64,000 nt of DNA from Galbula dea (Eukaryota; Chordata; Aves; Piciformes; Galbulidae). Both the position numbers and the translations under genes were made by a program. Numbering within the stretch: the first letter of the stretch is position 1; every line of letters begins with the position of its first letter. Of the stretch, positions 20,983-32,183 are shown piece after piece. The DNA lies in the NCBI GenBank assembly GCA_013399015.1, contig VWZX01005772.1, forward strand, positions 62,001 through 126,000, in the 5' to 3' direction. The notes below the pieces were generated by a model, which had not been told where the DNA came from, made no database searches, and worked only from the letters and a program-made list of their open reading frames with translations.

Positions 20983-21663
20983 AAATGACAGACCTGCTGA
21001 AGTGAGATGAGAGCCAGAAGCAATTTGGGAGCTGAAAACAGGATGCCAAGAGCTGATACCTTCCTGCTTAGAATTTGACATCACCTTCTCCTAGGAGGCA
21101 TGTAAACAGGATAATATCATGGTGCAAGGGAAGAACAGCTGATGGTGGAACCATCACTGGAACTGGGGACCTCCTTCTAGCATCATCTCCGGTGTCAAGG
21201 CGTTAAGTGCATTTCAGCTAGTCAGCAGGACTTCCCTCTCTCTTAAGTAGAGTCCCTGTGAGCTGTGGCTGTTTAATTACAGCCCTTGTGTCATGCAAAA
21301 AAAAAGAACTAAACCCCAAAACCTATCAATCAAAACCTGAGTCTGCTGCCACGCAGAGCGAGGGGCAGCACGCGGTGTAGGAGTCAACGCTGTTGGACTT
21401 GTACCTTGATGCAATCCTGGTTGCCCAACAACAACAAATCACTTCCTAACTCTAGGGTTAGGTTCATTCTTCCTCTGTAAATATGCAGCTGGCTTCAAAA
21501 ATTCCCTTCTCAAGCAGATTGAGCAATTCCAAAGGCAAGGAATCCATTAAGGGAAAAGTCATCGTGGTTTTTCCTGCCTGTGTCAAACTGGAAGTGCTAA
21601 AAAGTGGAGACAGAAGATAAATAGGAAGGTGACTCCTTCCCTAATTGTCAGCCTTGCCAAGAG
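20983..21663. other. Intergenic, no gene seen
   Basis: Unremarkable sequence with an A-run near 21297; no frame of interest. Confidence 0.45.
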
Positions 21664-21770
21664 GTGCATAATTTCTTGGACAACCCTTTGGAAGGTATAA
21701 AAGTTGGCCATCACCTGTTTCTCCTTCATTCAGCTCTTGGTGTTCTTCCTCTTGCTTCCTCCAGCAAAGG
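21664..21770 (+). promoter_or_regulatory. Promoter and noncoding exon 1, CPPVQ gene 2
   Basis: A degenerate box GTGCATAATTTCTTGG (21664-21679), CCCTTTGGAAG and TATAAAA at 21696-21702. Exon 1 about 21728-21770 (CATTCAGCTCTTGG...), donor GTAAGT at 21771. Confidence 0.75.
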
Positions 21771-22156
21771 GTAAGTTGGATTCTGTTGACTTATCTACTC
21801 TTGAGCAGCAGGACCTGATATGAGAACTCTTCCAGGCTAGTTCTGTGTTTAGACCTTGTCTTTGTCCTAAAAATATCTTCTTTTTATTGACTGGGTGTCT
21901 GAACACCTGAGCTACCCAGAGAGCATTCATGGTTTGCTCACAGCAGATAGGATGAGAGAAAACTAGGAGTGAGTGAAGGAAGAGATCTGCAAAGACACAG
22001 AGCCTTTGGGATTAATTCCTCAAGGAGGTGGTGGTGGTGGAAGGAGAGATACCAAAGACAAGTCAAGGCAGTTTTAGGAGTAAATTATACCTTCAGAAGC
22101 CACGAGGAGCTTCATGGTAGGGAAAATCCCATCAGAGCTGGACACTGTCAAACAGA

Positions 22157-22206
22157 AACATAGAATGTTAGGGGTTGGAAGGGACCTAGGAAGATCATCT
22201 AGTCCA
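22157..22206 (-). mobile_element. CR1 LINE tail, intronic
   Basis: ACATAGAATGTTAGGGGTTG and GATCATCTAGTCCAAG, antisense, inside the intron of CPPVQ gene 2. Confidence 0.75.
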
Positions 22207-22458
22207 AGCCAGTTTGGTTTTCACTCAGTATTGGCTTCTTGATCTATCTTGTACTTCATGTCAATAATCTGATGGCTAAGCAGGGATCATCTGAAGGCAG
22301 TTTCAGTGTCAGCTCTCCAATGTAAGACAAAACAGAGGAAAACAAAAGAGAAGACTAAAGGAAAAGAGCCAAGGAAAAGGCAGGAGGTGACCATGGAGCA
22401 GCCATGTCAAGCTTGCTGATCTCTCTCTCCCTTACAGCTCTGCCAACACTCCAGCAAG

Positions 22459-22734
22459 ATGTGCTCCCGTGGGTCCTGCCACAGCCATGAGACCTCCTGC
22501 CATGGATCCCACTCCTCCTGCCACGACTCAGGACCTTCCTGCCATTACACCATCCAGAGGCAGCCTCTGCAGAAGTACACCTATGTGACACCCTGCTTCC
22601 CCCCTGTTCAGGCTTATTGCCCCCCTTTCCAGCCTTATTGCCCCCCTGTGGTGCCCTATTGCCCCCCAGCCCCTTACTGCCCCCAGTACACCAAGAACAT
22701 CTACAAGCTGCCACCAACATACACCAAGTACTAG
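22459..22734 (+). CDS. Cys/Pro-rich EDC protein 2 (CHYTIQRQPL/CPPVQ family), 91 aa
   Basis: Sister of the genes at 18949 and 26601. The exon-2 leader (CTCTGCCAACACTCCAGCAAG) is identical to that of gene 1. Start MCSRGSCHSHETSCHGSHSS; core CHYTIQRQPLQKYTYVTPCF; then Cys/Tyr/Phe-Pro units (PPVQAYCPPFQPYCPPVVPY), with Tyr and Phe replacing some Cys of the sisters; tail YTKNIYKLPPTYTKY. The tail has lost its Cys residues, so this member is richer in Tyr and less disulfide-capable. The intron 21771-22437 holds a short CR1. Role in envelope cross-linking is inferred from composition and context. Confidence 0.87.
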   Translation: MCSRGSCHSHETSCHGSHSSCHDSGPSCHYTIQRQPLQKYTYVTPCFPPVQAYCPPFQPYCPPVVPYCPPAPYCPQYTKNIYKLPPTYTKY

Positions 22735-23012
22735 GAGCAGGATCTGACCCTGGCGCCTGGACCCACCTGGACCTCGCTCCTCCCTTGGACGCGGTGGTGG
22801 CCTTGGATCATCTCCTCCTTGCTGAAATCCCTGGGTCTCTGCCATGTGCCTCACCACTGGCTGAGATGAAATGCTCCCCTAATTATCATTTATGGTGTCA
22901 TTCTTTCTAATTATTCAGGAAATGTCCTTTCTAATTATTCCATGCCTAATTACTGCTGGGAATTCTTCTAAGCCATGCATTTCTGTTTCAGACTCATCTG
23001 GGTGTGGGAAAC

Positions 23013-23018
23013 AATAAA
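23013..23018 (+). terminator. Polyadenylation signal, CPPVQ gene 2
   Basis: AATAAA, 279 bp after the stop. Confidence 0.7.
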
Positions 23019-23029
23019 TCTTACAGTTC

Positions 23030-24274
23030 AGGAGACCTTCATTGTCTTTCAGTTTCTTTGTTCACTTTGTCCTTTAGCCATTTTTCTTCTTAGTTTTTCC
23101 TGGATTCTTCAGTCAGATTTCCTCATGGCCTCCAAGTTCCCCAAGAGCTGGTGATGGTCAAGAACAATTCCCATGTTCATTTGGGTTAGAAACCAGACAG
23201 ATTAGCAGAGGAAAAGGTTCTCAGCTACCAAAAATCTACATGGACCTACTGAGCTGAGCAGAACAAAGGTTCAGCAGCAGATGAGCTGGTCTACAGAGAT
23301 TCTTGTCCCATCAGTTTGGAAACAAGGAGAGCAAAGACATCTGAGTGCAAACACTTTTGTTTTGGAGACAAGCATGGCTCATGAAATGAGAGAGGTATAA
23401 GTAGTCCACAGGTGCTAATGCTCTTATTCAATCCATGCCATCATTTAGTCCAAGCTCAGCTTCAGAACTTGGGCAGACAAATCTTTTCTTCTATGGTACC
23501 TTCTATACCTCTGAGCTTCTGAAAGCAGAGATGCCCAAGCAACTTTTTCATGTTCCAGTGGTGTTTGTCACCAGTATAGACTTTGGAGCAGGTAAATGTG
23601 TGAGTCCAGAGAAGATCTCTCTCATCTGAGACTCTTGTGCACTCTCACAGCAGAGAGCTGGACACCACAATAGGTCATCATGGAGAGCTCATCAACCAAA
23701 CATTGCTGAAGGTGACTAAGTACCAACCACCATGTTGCTCTAAAAATGACTTTTCACCACCATAGGTTGGGCTTCAGTTACATTCTCACCTCAAAGAGCT
23801 GCAAGCCATAGAGGGTTACCCTTTAGATGTCACATTTTCCTTAGGACCTGAATTTGAGGGTGGGTGTAACCTAGGACACCTCAGGTTTGGAAGAGGTGTG
23901 GTGTGATGCTCCAGGCCAAAGCATGGAGGAAAGGAGAATTGTCCCACAAGCACTGGGTTTGCCTACTGGGCAGCTGAAGCCTCTCTTGGTTTTAGACCCA
24001 CAAGTGAGTCACAAACTGTCCCTGAGGACTTCAGGTAATCTCCTTTGCTTCACAAAACTCACCACAAGCAATTATATTACCTCTAGCCTGAAGAAAAGCT
24101 GTAGGACACACATGCTTTAGAGAGAGTTTCTTGCTAGCAATTAGGGTATAACTCCAATGGGAAACATCTTTCAAAGTCAAGGAGTTATGGATTCATTTTC
24201 TTGTGCTTCAAAGACTGAGTCAAACAGGACTAACAGTTCAGCCTTAGAGGCCATCATTCCACCACTAGTGGTAG
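23030..24274. other. Intergenic; possible decayed promoter near 23370-23405, otherwise nothing
   Basis: CATGGCTCATG and GGTATAAGTAG at about 23372-23405 faintly resemble the box and TATA of CPPVQ gene 1, but no donor or EDC-type exon follows. Two AP-1 heptamers (24005, 24216) stand alone. Confidence 0.3.
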
Positions 24275-25072
24275 AACATTACACAAACTTGAGAAGAGGC
24301 CCTGGGAAAACCTCATGAGGATCAACAAGGCCAAGGGCAAGGTCTTGCACCTGGCCTGGGACAACTCCCAGTACCAACGTAGGCTGGGGATGGAGGGATG
24401 AAGAGCAGTCCTGGAGAGAAGGACTTGGGGTACAATTGGGTGAAAAGCAGGAGATGATGTGGCAATGTGAGCTCAGAGCCCAGGAGCCAACCCTGGCCTG
24501 GGCTGATCCCCAGCAGCATGGCAGCAGCCAGGGAGGGGATCCTGCCTCTGCTCTGCTCTGGGGAGAGCTCAGCTGCAGTGCTGGGGCCAGCTCTGGAGTC
24601 CTCAGCACAGCACAGGCATGGAGCTGGGGGAGCAGGGCCAGAGGAGGCCACAGAGATGAGCTGAGGGCTGGAAGCTCTCTGCTGGGAGGCCAGGCTGAGA
24701 GAGTTGGGCTTGTGGAGCCTGGAGAGGAGAAGGCTCCAGGGAGAGCTTCCTGCAGCCTGGCAGTGCTTAGGAGAAAGCTGGGGAGAGACTTTGGAGCAGG
24801 AGCTGTTGGGCCAGGCCAAGGGGAAATGGTTTGGGACTGACAGAGGAGCTGGAGAGGAGAGAGAAGGAAGCAATGGTTGGTGCTGAGGGTGGTGAGAGCC
24901 TGGCCCAGGCTGGGCAGAGAGGTGGGAGGAGAAGTCCCATGCCTGGAACCATCCTAGGTCATGTTGGTTGGGGCTGTGTGCAACCTGCTCTAGTTGGAGA
25001 TGTCCCTGCTGACTGTAGGGGGGGTTCAGCCAGATGACCTTGAAAGGTCCCTTCCAATCTATTCTATGTTAA
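24275..25072 (+). mobile_element. CR1 LINE 3' fragment, about 800 bp
   Basis: Sense CR1: GAAAACCTCATGAGGATCAA, AAGGCCAAGGGCAAGGTC, CCAGGAGCCAACCCTGGCC, ending CCCTTCCAATCTATTCTATG. The longest CR1 piece in the window; its frames reach 183 codons and are not genes. Confidence 0.9.
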
Positions 25073-25507
25073 GTAATTTGTGCTACATGTGGAACAATCT
25101 GATGGGGTCAACCAAGCCATCCAGCCATCCAAGGAACATGTGAAGGACCAGAGAGATGAAGACATCACCACAGATATCGTGCCAGACCCATGAGTTGCAC
25201 GCAGCAGGCAAATCCCATTTCCTCTTGGCACTTATTAAAACCCTGAGCTGTCACCTGCACAAAAAGGGAGGTCTGCCCAAGAGTCAGCATTTCTGAGACC
25301 TTTCTGTCACTGATGCAATCCCAGCTACCCATTGGCAAGCTAATTACCATCTAGGAGATTAGTGTCAGTCTCCAGGAAATGGGAAAGAAACGCCTTCCCA
25401 AATCCTTGTTGGAATGACAGGTGGAAGAGAGTGCGTCAAAGGGGAAAGGCTAGAACCAGGAGAGCATGAACATCTGCAGAAAGAATTAAATTGTCATTGC
25501 AAAGAGG

Positions 25508-25611
25508 TGTCTCACATCCCAGAGGACCTCCTGGAGCCTTATAAAAAGATAGCTCAGCCCAGACCTCCTCAGACGCTCTCTTTGGCTTCCAGACGCTGCC
25601 AACTGAAGAAG
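25508..25611 (+). promoter_or_regulatory. Promoter and noncoding exon 1, CPPVQ gene 3
   Basis: Box TGTCTCACATCCC at 25508-25520, TATAAAA at 25540-25546, exon 1 about 25570-25611, donor GTGAGA at 25612. Confidence 0.72.
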
Positions 25612-25759
25612 GTGAGACCAGTTTTACTCTTTCTGTTCACCCTGAGAGAGAAGAAACCTCCACTACAGGTTGTTATAGACCTCCTGGGAGCTGGGACATA
25701 GTTCATTGCCTTCTCCTTGCATCCTTGTAGTGCTCTGAGGCAGGCAAGGTGAATGGTGT

Positions 25760-26022
25760 TACAAAGAGAGAGGGTTTGGGACTGAAAGAGGAGCTGAGAG
25801 GAGAGAGAAGGAAGCAATGATTGATTCTGAGGGTTGGGAGAGCCTGGCCCAGGCTGGGCAGAGAGGTGGGAGGAGATGTCCCATGCCTGGAACCATCCCA
25901 GGTCAGGTTGGTTGGGGCTGTAAGCAACCTGCTCTAGCTGGAGATGTCCCTGCTGACTACAGGGAGGTTGAACTAGGTGACGTCTAAAGGTCCCTTCCAA
26001 CCTAAACCAGCCTTTGACCCTA
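25760..26022 (+). mobile_element. CR1 LINE 3' end, intronic
   Basis: GGTTTGGGACTGAAAGAGG, GCCTGGCCCAGGCTGGGCAG and CCCTTCCAACCTAAACCAGC; same subfamily as 24275 and 34500. Confidence 0.85.
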
Positions 26023-26104
26023 TAGCAGAGGAAGCGATAGGGATCACCAGGGAGGGTACAGCAAAGGCACATAGAGGGATCTTTGGGTGACATGAGCTCT
26101 GTGC

Positions 26105-26345
26105 TCTTTCACAGGGCAGCTGGGGTTTGGAAGAGGCTCAGAGGAAACTTTTCTTCCGAGAAAGAGTTGTTAATCATTGCCCCAGGCTGCCCAGGGCAGT
26201 GGAGGAGTCACCATCCCTGGAGGGGTTCAGAAAACATAGCTAGATGTGGCACTTAGAGACATGGTTCAGTGGCATGGTGGTGATAGGTTGATGGTTGGAC
26301 TTGATCATCTCAGAGGTCTCCTCCAACCTTAACGATTCTGTGACT
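26105..26345 (+). mobile_element. CR1 LINE 3' end, intronic
   Basis: GCCCCAGGCTGCCCAGGGC, GATGGTTGGACTTGATCATC, TTAACGATTCTGTGACTCT; a second CR1 in the intron of CPPVQ gene 3. Confidence 0.85.
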
Positions 26346-26600
26346 CTCTGGAGCTCCTTGTGGCAGCTTGCAGGGACCCAGCTCCACACAGCAACTTCCA
26401 GAGCAAGCCTTGCAGATCAGGTAGGATCAAGGGAGCATTTTGTCTGGAGGAGGTAGGCAACAGGAAAGAGAGGGACAGTCCTCTGAGGAGTTGAAGGAAC
26501 AAAAAGAAGGGGAAGGGGAGGGAATGTAAGCAGCTAATCTGAGGCTTCTCTCACCACATTGATCTCTTGCTGCTGGCAGCTTAGCTGATCCCCCAGAAGG

Positions 26601-26942
26601 ATGTGCTCCCGCGGGTCCTGCCACGACTACGAGTCCTCCTGCCATGGATCCAGCTCCTCCTGCCATGGATCCCACTCCTCCTGCCATGACTCAGGACCCT
26701 CCTGCCATTACACCATCCAGAGGCAACCTCTGCAGAAGAACACCTATGTGACACCCTGCTGCCCCCCTGTGCAGCGTTATTGCCCCCCTGTCCAGCCTTA
26801 TTGCCCTCCTGTGCAGCGTTATTGCCCCCCTGTGGTGCCACCCTGCTGCCCCCCCGTGCAGCGCTACTGCCCCCCAGTCCCCTACTGCCCCCAATACACC
26901 AAGAACACCTGCAAGCTGCCACCAAAATGCCCCAAGTACTAG
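26601..26942 (+). CDS. Cys/Pro-rich EDC protein 3 (CHYTIQRQPL/CPPVQ family), 113 aa
   Basis: Longest member of the trio. The acceptor GCTGGCAG ends at 26579, and a 21-nt leader precedes MCSRGSCHDYESSCHGSS. SCH units fill residues 1-45 (one more than in gene 2), the core is CHYTIQRQPLQKNTYVTP, followed by about seven C/Y-CPPVQ units (RYCPPVQPYCPPVQRYCPP, VVPPCCPPVQRYCPP) and the tail NTCKLPPKCPKY. Growth relative to gene 2 is by whole repeat units, pointing to slippage or unequal exchange inside the array. An AP-1 heptamer near 26687 lies inside the coding repeat and is probably incidental. Confidence 0.88.
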   Translation: MCSRGSCHDYESSCHGSSSSCHGSHSSCHDSGPSCHYTIQRQPLQKNTYVTPCCPPVQRYCPPVQPYCPPVQRYCPPVVPPCCPPVQRYCPPVPYCPQYTKNTCKLPPKCPKY

Positions 26943-27209
26943 GAGCAGGATGTGGCCCCAGGCCTGGATCCACCAGCTCTCTCCTCCCCCAAAGCCTTGA
27001 GCTCATCTCCTTGCTCACCCTATGCTAGCCATGATGCTTCTCTGCAAGCCAAGGCTTCTAAAGGGGTCAGAGGGCAACCTGGTTTTGGGATGAGGCCTCT
27101 TGGTTTAAGAAGCTTTGAGCTGTTTATCTTCTTCCTGCCAATGCAGAGCAGAATGTCCCCTTAGGGACTAGTCTCTTTCTTGCTTTGCTTCTTCATTCTC
27201 CACCAAGAC

Positions 27210-27215
27210 AATAAA
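27210..27215 (+). terminator. Polyadenylation signal, CPPVQ gene 3
   Basis: AATAAA, 268 bp after the stop. Confidence 0.7.
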
Positions 27216-27229
27216 AATGATATTCCAAG

Positions 27230-29199
27230 CCTACCTAGCAGTTCTGGATGTTTTTGGTCACCACTCCATCATCTCTCCTCATCTGAGGGCATCTTGTTTC
27301 CTCTTGTGCTTTTAATCACTGGTTGAAACCAGCTAAAGCAGGAGGAACACCAAGGAGGCATAAAAGCCAAGGAAGATGCCCACAGCATCCACCAGTGATG
27401 CCAGGAGAGATGCACCACACAGACATGGGTAGGAAGAACACCTTGGGTGAACTCCTGCTGGAACCAAGTATTTGCCCTGAGCTCATCAGATGCACTGGGG
27501 AGTTCCAGTTCCAGAGGTACAGCCAAGGAGCTGCCTTCCACCTTCATGTTCTTACTGCAGACATGATATTTGAGAGCTGCTGCTGTATTTGGAAACAAAC
27601 CAAAGCAAATCCTGCAGGGTATGGAACCTGCCTTGGAACACCTTCAATTAACCAATTTCCACCAGTGCAAAAGGAGAAGAGGTTTCCCCAGCATGATTCA
27701 TCCATCCCAGGGCAGGTATGGGAAGTGGGCTGGAGGAGCAGAGCACTGCAAGTGCCTAGTAAATGACCAGTTGGTCTGCAACTGCTTGGAATTCGTTATT
27801 TATAGGTGAGGGAGACAATTGGAACAGCCCTGAGAAAAAAGGAAAGCTGCAAAAGGGATGCAGAAAGCAATTAATTACTCAGCCACACTCGAGCTGCTGT
27901 CATGACTCATTTTCACAGGACCCTTGGCAGCCAGCTGGAAAACTCCTTTCCTTACTCATTCTTCACCTCTCTGCAGCTGGGTCTTGAGTCATGAAAGCTT
28001 TCTGTCCACTGGAGTGCTTTTGTCTTCAGGTAGATACACTCACTTTCCCTTGCTGCCCCAGGCCTCCAACTTTCTACTCTGTGACCAATTGCAGCACAAT
28101 TTATTTCCTCTTCCTTTTCCAAGTCCCACAAAAGCCTCTGAGCTGCTTTCACCTTCTGCTGTGCTGGAGCCTGAGCTCCTTGGGAACCAGAGGATGAGAA
28201 GTGGCAGCAGTAAAACAAGAAGCAAGCAATGACACAAGAATTAATCCTGTTCTGTTCTACTCCACTCCATTCCATTTTATTCCACTCCATTCCAAGCTTT
28301 TGTCAGCCCTGGAGAGGTTTGACTCCTGAAGCCTCAAGGACCAAAAGCCTTTACAAACACTTTACCTCATTAGAATATTGTCTGGTCAATCAAAGACCAT
28401 AGACATATGGCAAGAGAAGTCCTCTCAACCTAACCTTCTAGAGAGCTTCAAGGAACCTTTCCTGAGGAGGAATTTGCCTTTGCTGTTCCACACTGAGGAG
28501 TCCTCCACTGCAGCTGTAGTTCTCAAAACCCAACCAACCATAGTGGTGTTACTCTGGGCACCTTGGGGAGCCTAAGAAGTTCACTCACTCCATGCAATAT
28601 TTGGGGGCTTTTAGCTATTTCTTTATTTTTTTTATCTACTCTGAAACTTTTCTTTCCTACCACTCCTCATATAAAATCAGTTCTAGGTGTCCCAGCTGCC
28701 TAGGGATCTCTCAGGTGACTTTAGATGATGTTCACATCACTAACAGCAGCAGAGGTGGTGGTTTGCTATTCAAGGGGACCCTGAATTAAGCAATTCACCA
28801 GATTTGGGCAAATTCACACAGAAAACTGCCTCATTTTAAGCATCTCTTACTTTACCTCAGGGTCCCTTCAGGACTTGCCTCCTGTCATCTTTCTGCAGAC
28901 TCAGAAAGCCCCTCTTGACCATCTCTTAAGTCACCAGGAGCCTCCTTTATTAGCTGAGATGCAGGTAATCAACTGGTTTGAATCTCTATCACTAATTAGA
29001 TTATAATGTGTGGCTGTGACCTGCTCTAACCTGGTCATTAGCAAGACCTAGGAAAGGAAGCCTATGTTTCAGTGGATAGGACATTGACCTTGGAAAGAGC
29101 TTGCCTGGAGAAGTGCTGACTTTGTGATCCTTTGAAGCCCTAGAAGCACGAGCGGGCAGCTTTCTAAAAGCTGATCTGTAGCCAAATAAAACCAATAGC
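27230..29199. other. Intergenic, no gene seen
   Basis: About 2 kb without EDC-type frames. Two AP-1 heptamers 82 bp apart (27903, 27985) and a (TTCCA)n-like patch near 28255-28295 are the only structures I note. Confidence 0.4.
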
Positions 29200-29690
29200 T
29201 TCCCAACAGAAAATGAGTGGAAAGAGAGCCAAGGAACTGCTGGGGAGAGGCCAGGGGAGGCTAGGAAGATGCTGAGGGACCTGGAGCAGCTCTGGCAGCA
29301 CCAAAGGCTGAGAGCCCTGGGGCTGCTGAGCCTGGAGAAGAGCAGCCCCAGAGGGGAGCTGCTCCATGCTGAGCAAGAGCTGAAGGCTGGGGGCAAGAGG
29401 CTGGGGCCAGGCTCTGCTCAGGGGTGCCCAGGGCCAGCCCAAGGGGCACTGGGCACCAGCTGGAAGCCAGGAGCTTGCAGCTGAGCAGGAGGAGAAGCTT
29501 GTTTGCTGGGAGGCTCAGCTTGGAGCCCTGGCCCAGGCTTTGCAGAGAGGCTGTGGAGTCTCCTCCTGTGGAGAGATTCCAAGCCCAGCTGGAGGTGATC
29601 CTGGGCAAGCTGCTGGGGGTGAGCCTGCTGGAGCAGGGGGGTGGCACTGGTTGAGCCCCACAGGTCTCTTCCCACCCCAACCATACTGGA
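29200..29690 (+). mobile_element. CR1 LINE 3' fragment
   Basis: CTGAGAGCCCTGGGGCTGC, AGCTGGAAGCCAGGAGCTTG, GGTCTCTTCCCACCCCAACC. Similar to 20676 and, inverted, to 61845. Confidence 0.88.
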
Positions 29691-29699
29691 TCTGGGGCT

Positions 29700-30309
29700 T
29701 CTGTGAAAACAGATGCTTTATGTCACAAGAAGTCAAACTGAAGGTTCATGATGACCTACCCTGTCCTCAGCAGCCCACCTCCTTGGAGTGATCTCAGAAA
29801 CCAAACATTTAATCACGTCACTGACTGTCCAAGGTCCCATGAGTTTCCTCTGACCAGAGACAGATCATCTTTTATAAAGCCATAGTTTACTTTGAAACCC
29901 TGAAGGTGCTCAGAGCATCATGTAAGGCCCTTCAGGCTTTCGCATTAGATAATTATTAACATCATTAATGAAGAATTGCAACATGATCATTAACATTGGC
30001 GCTAATGAGTCCCAAGCGGTGACTGAGAACTGAGCACAGCCTTGGTCCAAAGCTAACATCCGTAGGTGGATCTTGTGTTCCTCCAGGGCACAAGGAGAAC
30101 TTCAAACTGGGGGAGGAATTCTGCTGACCAAGTCATGCCAAGCAGAAACAGGATGTCAAAATTCCAGGACAGTTTTACATTGTGCTTGTTTTGATGTCAA
30201 ACTGTCAAAAAGGAATTGGAAGAATATGGATTCCACTGGAACCCAAACTCTATTCCCAAAGCCCATGGTGAATTTGCACGGTGGGGACCAGTGGCAGGAC
30301 CCAGGGCAA
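29700..30309. other. Intergenic, no gene seen
   Basis: AT-rich spacer between two CR1 pieces. CTTTTATAAAG near 29870 is palindromic, but no exon follows on either strand. Confidence 0.4.
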
Positions 30310-30546
30310 TGGCATGAAGCTGTCCCAGGGAAGGTTCAGGTTAGATGTTCTTCAGTCAGAGAGTGGTGGAACATTGGAACAGGCTCCCCAAGGATGCAGT
30401 CATGGCACCAACTCTCGTTGGAATTCCAGCAGTATCTGGCCAATGCTCTCAGCCACATGGGGTGATTTTGGGCTTGTCCTGTGCATGGACAGGAGTTGGA
30501 CTGGATGATCCTTGTGGGTCCCTTCCCACCCAGGATATTCTATGAT
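30310..30546 (+). mobile_element. CR1-like LINE 3' end
   Basis: AGGTTAGATGTTCTTCAGTC, TGGAACAGGCTCCCCAAGGA, GGATGATCCTTGTGGGTCCC, ending GATATTCTATG. The same subfamily recurs at 62890. Confidence 0.8.
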
Positions 30547-30549
30547 TTG

Positions 30550-31336
30550 CACCTAAAATTCCCCATATTGGCAAGGCCAAAGGCATGAGTTTTTCCCCAT
30601 GAATCCATAACTCTCTGTAGATTATGAAGGAGGAAAAAAAGATCATTAAGATCTTGTGGGGGATGAGATGTCTACTTCTGTAGCTGAAGAGACCTGCAGA
30701 AGACACTGAAGGCAGGAAGAAACACTTTAAACCAGAATCTTCAATAAGCAATGGGATGAGGCAGCAAGGGATGAGATGTCAGGAGCTTTCTGCTACATAT
30801 TTGCCCTTTTGATGTCCACAGATCCCCCCCAAAAAAGACCTTGAGCTTCACCTTCTCTGCATTCAAACCCCACAACTTGAGGCCTTGGAATTAAACTTGC
30901 TGGAATTTAATTCAGATGAAATCATATCAAGGAGCGAGTGACGTCCAGAAGGCTTCTGGAATCCACTGCTCCTTGAGCTTCAGAAGGCCTCTGCATACCT
31001 CTGGAACCAATTGCTCCTCAATCTTCATTATGAATTTGATGTTAATGAAGCCCTGGTCGGCTCTGAACAAGCCAACCAGCATCTCCAGGTAGCCGCGTGA
31101 CCACATGCAAAGCCAGCAGCAAGGTCTCTTGGAAGAGACCTTTCTGATGACCTCTCATCAGCATCACCCAGGAATTAACTTGACATTAAAAAACTGTAAA
31201 AAATTGACTGAGGCAATTGCTAATCACCCAAAATTGAGAGGTTTGGTCAGAGGCAATCAGGCAAAGGCCTAAGAGATGAAGGCACATTCAACAAATAAGT
31301 ATAGGCTGAGTGGATAACTCGTGGATTGCTGGGGGG
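30550..31336. other. Intergenic, no gene seen
   Basis: AT-rich, no frame with EDC composition. Confidence 0.4.
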
Positions 31337-31427
31337 TATCTCATTTCCTTCAGGACAATTCTGAGGCAAATAAAAGGTCTCCCTTGTCCCTCTGCTCCTC
31401 ACTCAACTGCACTGCCCAGTTAGCACG
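31337..31427 (+). promoter_or_regulatory. EDCRP: EDCRP promoter and noncoding exon 1
   Basis: Box TATCTCATTTCC at 31337-31348. The TATA element is the variant AAATAAAAG (31368-31376) and not TATAAAAG. Exon 1 about 31398-31427, donor GTAAGT at 31428. Confidence 0.68.
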
Positions 31428-31584
31428 GTAAGTGTTACCTCCTAGCATTGTTCTTTGATAGTCAGTGGTTCTCCTTTGAGCTTGGTCAAGCAAGGAGTTG
31501 GAATGGGTGTTGGTGGCTGATCTTTGTAGAGTATTGGTTGCAATGTAGAAGGGGGAGATTGAGATTGAGGAGAAGGGAAGAAAT

Positions 31585-31800
31585 TTGGTGGGGAGAGCCT
31601 GGCCCAGGTTGGCCAGAGAGGAGGGAGATGTCCCATCCCTGGAACCATCCCAGGTCATGTTGGTTGCTGTAGTTGGAGATGTCCCTGCTGAGTGCAGGGG
31701 GGTTGGACTAGGTGACCTCTAAAGGTCCCTTCCAACCCAAACCGGTCTGGGATTCCATGGTTCTATGACTCTATCATTCTGTGTTTCTATGATTCTATGA
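31585..31800 (+). mobile_element. CR1 LINE 3' end with expanded tail, intronic
   Basis: CCTGGCCCAGGTTGGCCAG, GGTCATGTTGGTTGCTG, GGTCCCTTCCAACCCAAACC, then several degenerate ATTCTATG octamers (31745-31800), a longer tail than in other copies. Confidence 0.88.
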
Positions 31801-32183
31801 TCTACTCTTCTCTGAAATCCAGATTTCCTTGGCCTGTTGGTCTATTGCTTATTGCAAAGACAGTTGGTAAAGAGAGCCCAGTGGATAATAGGCTTCTTGG
31901 GGTGGAAATTCAGGGAGTGATACCCTCATGGATGAGCACAGTTCCCAGGATAGTTCAAATATCACCAGGATAGGGACAGGTGGTTTGATTTCTGTGAGGA
32001 TCTTTCATTGCAACTCAAGACAAAGAGCTAGGAAGCAGTGTGTGATGCAGCTATCACCCATGGGCCTGGACATTGGAATCCCAACCAAAACACATCCATA
32101 GCCTTGGGAGGATGGGTTGTATCTGAAAGTACATTGTGTTTCAGGTTCTTGCTCCTCCCAGCCTTGACCACACGACAAACAAC

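Noticed and set aside
23370..23405. Degenerate EDC-like promoter (CATGGCTCATG, GGTATAAG)
   Set aside because: No donor site or coding exon follows, and the resemblance is weak.
24322..24873. 183-codon antisense frame
   Set aside because: Lies wholly inside a CR1 3' fragment, opposite to its sense strand; not part of the reverse-transcriptase gene.
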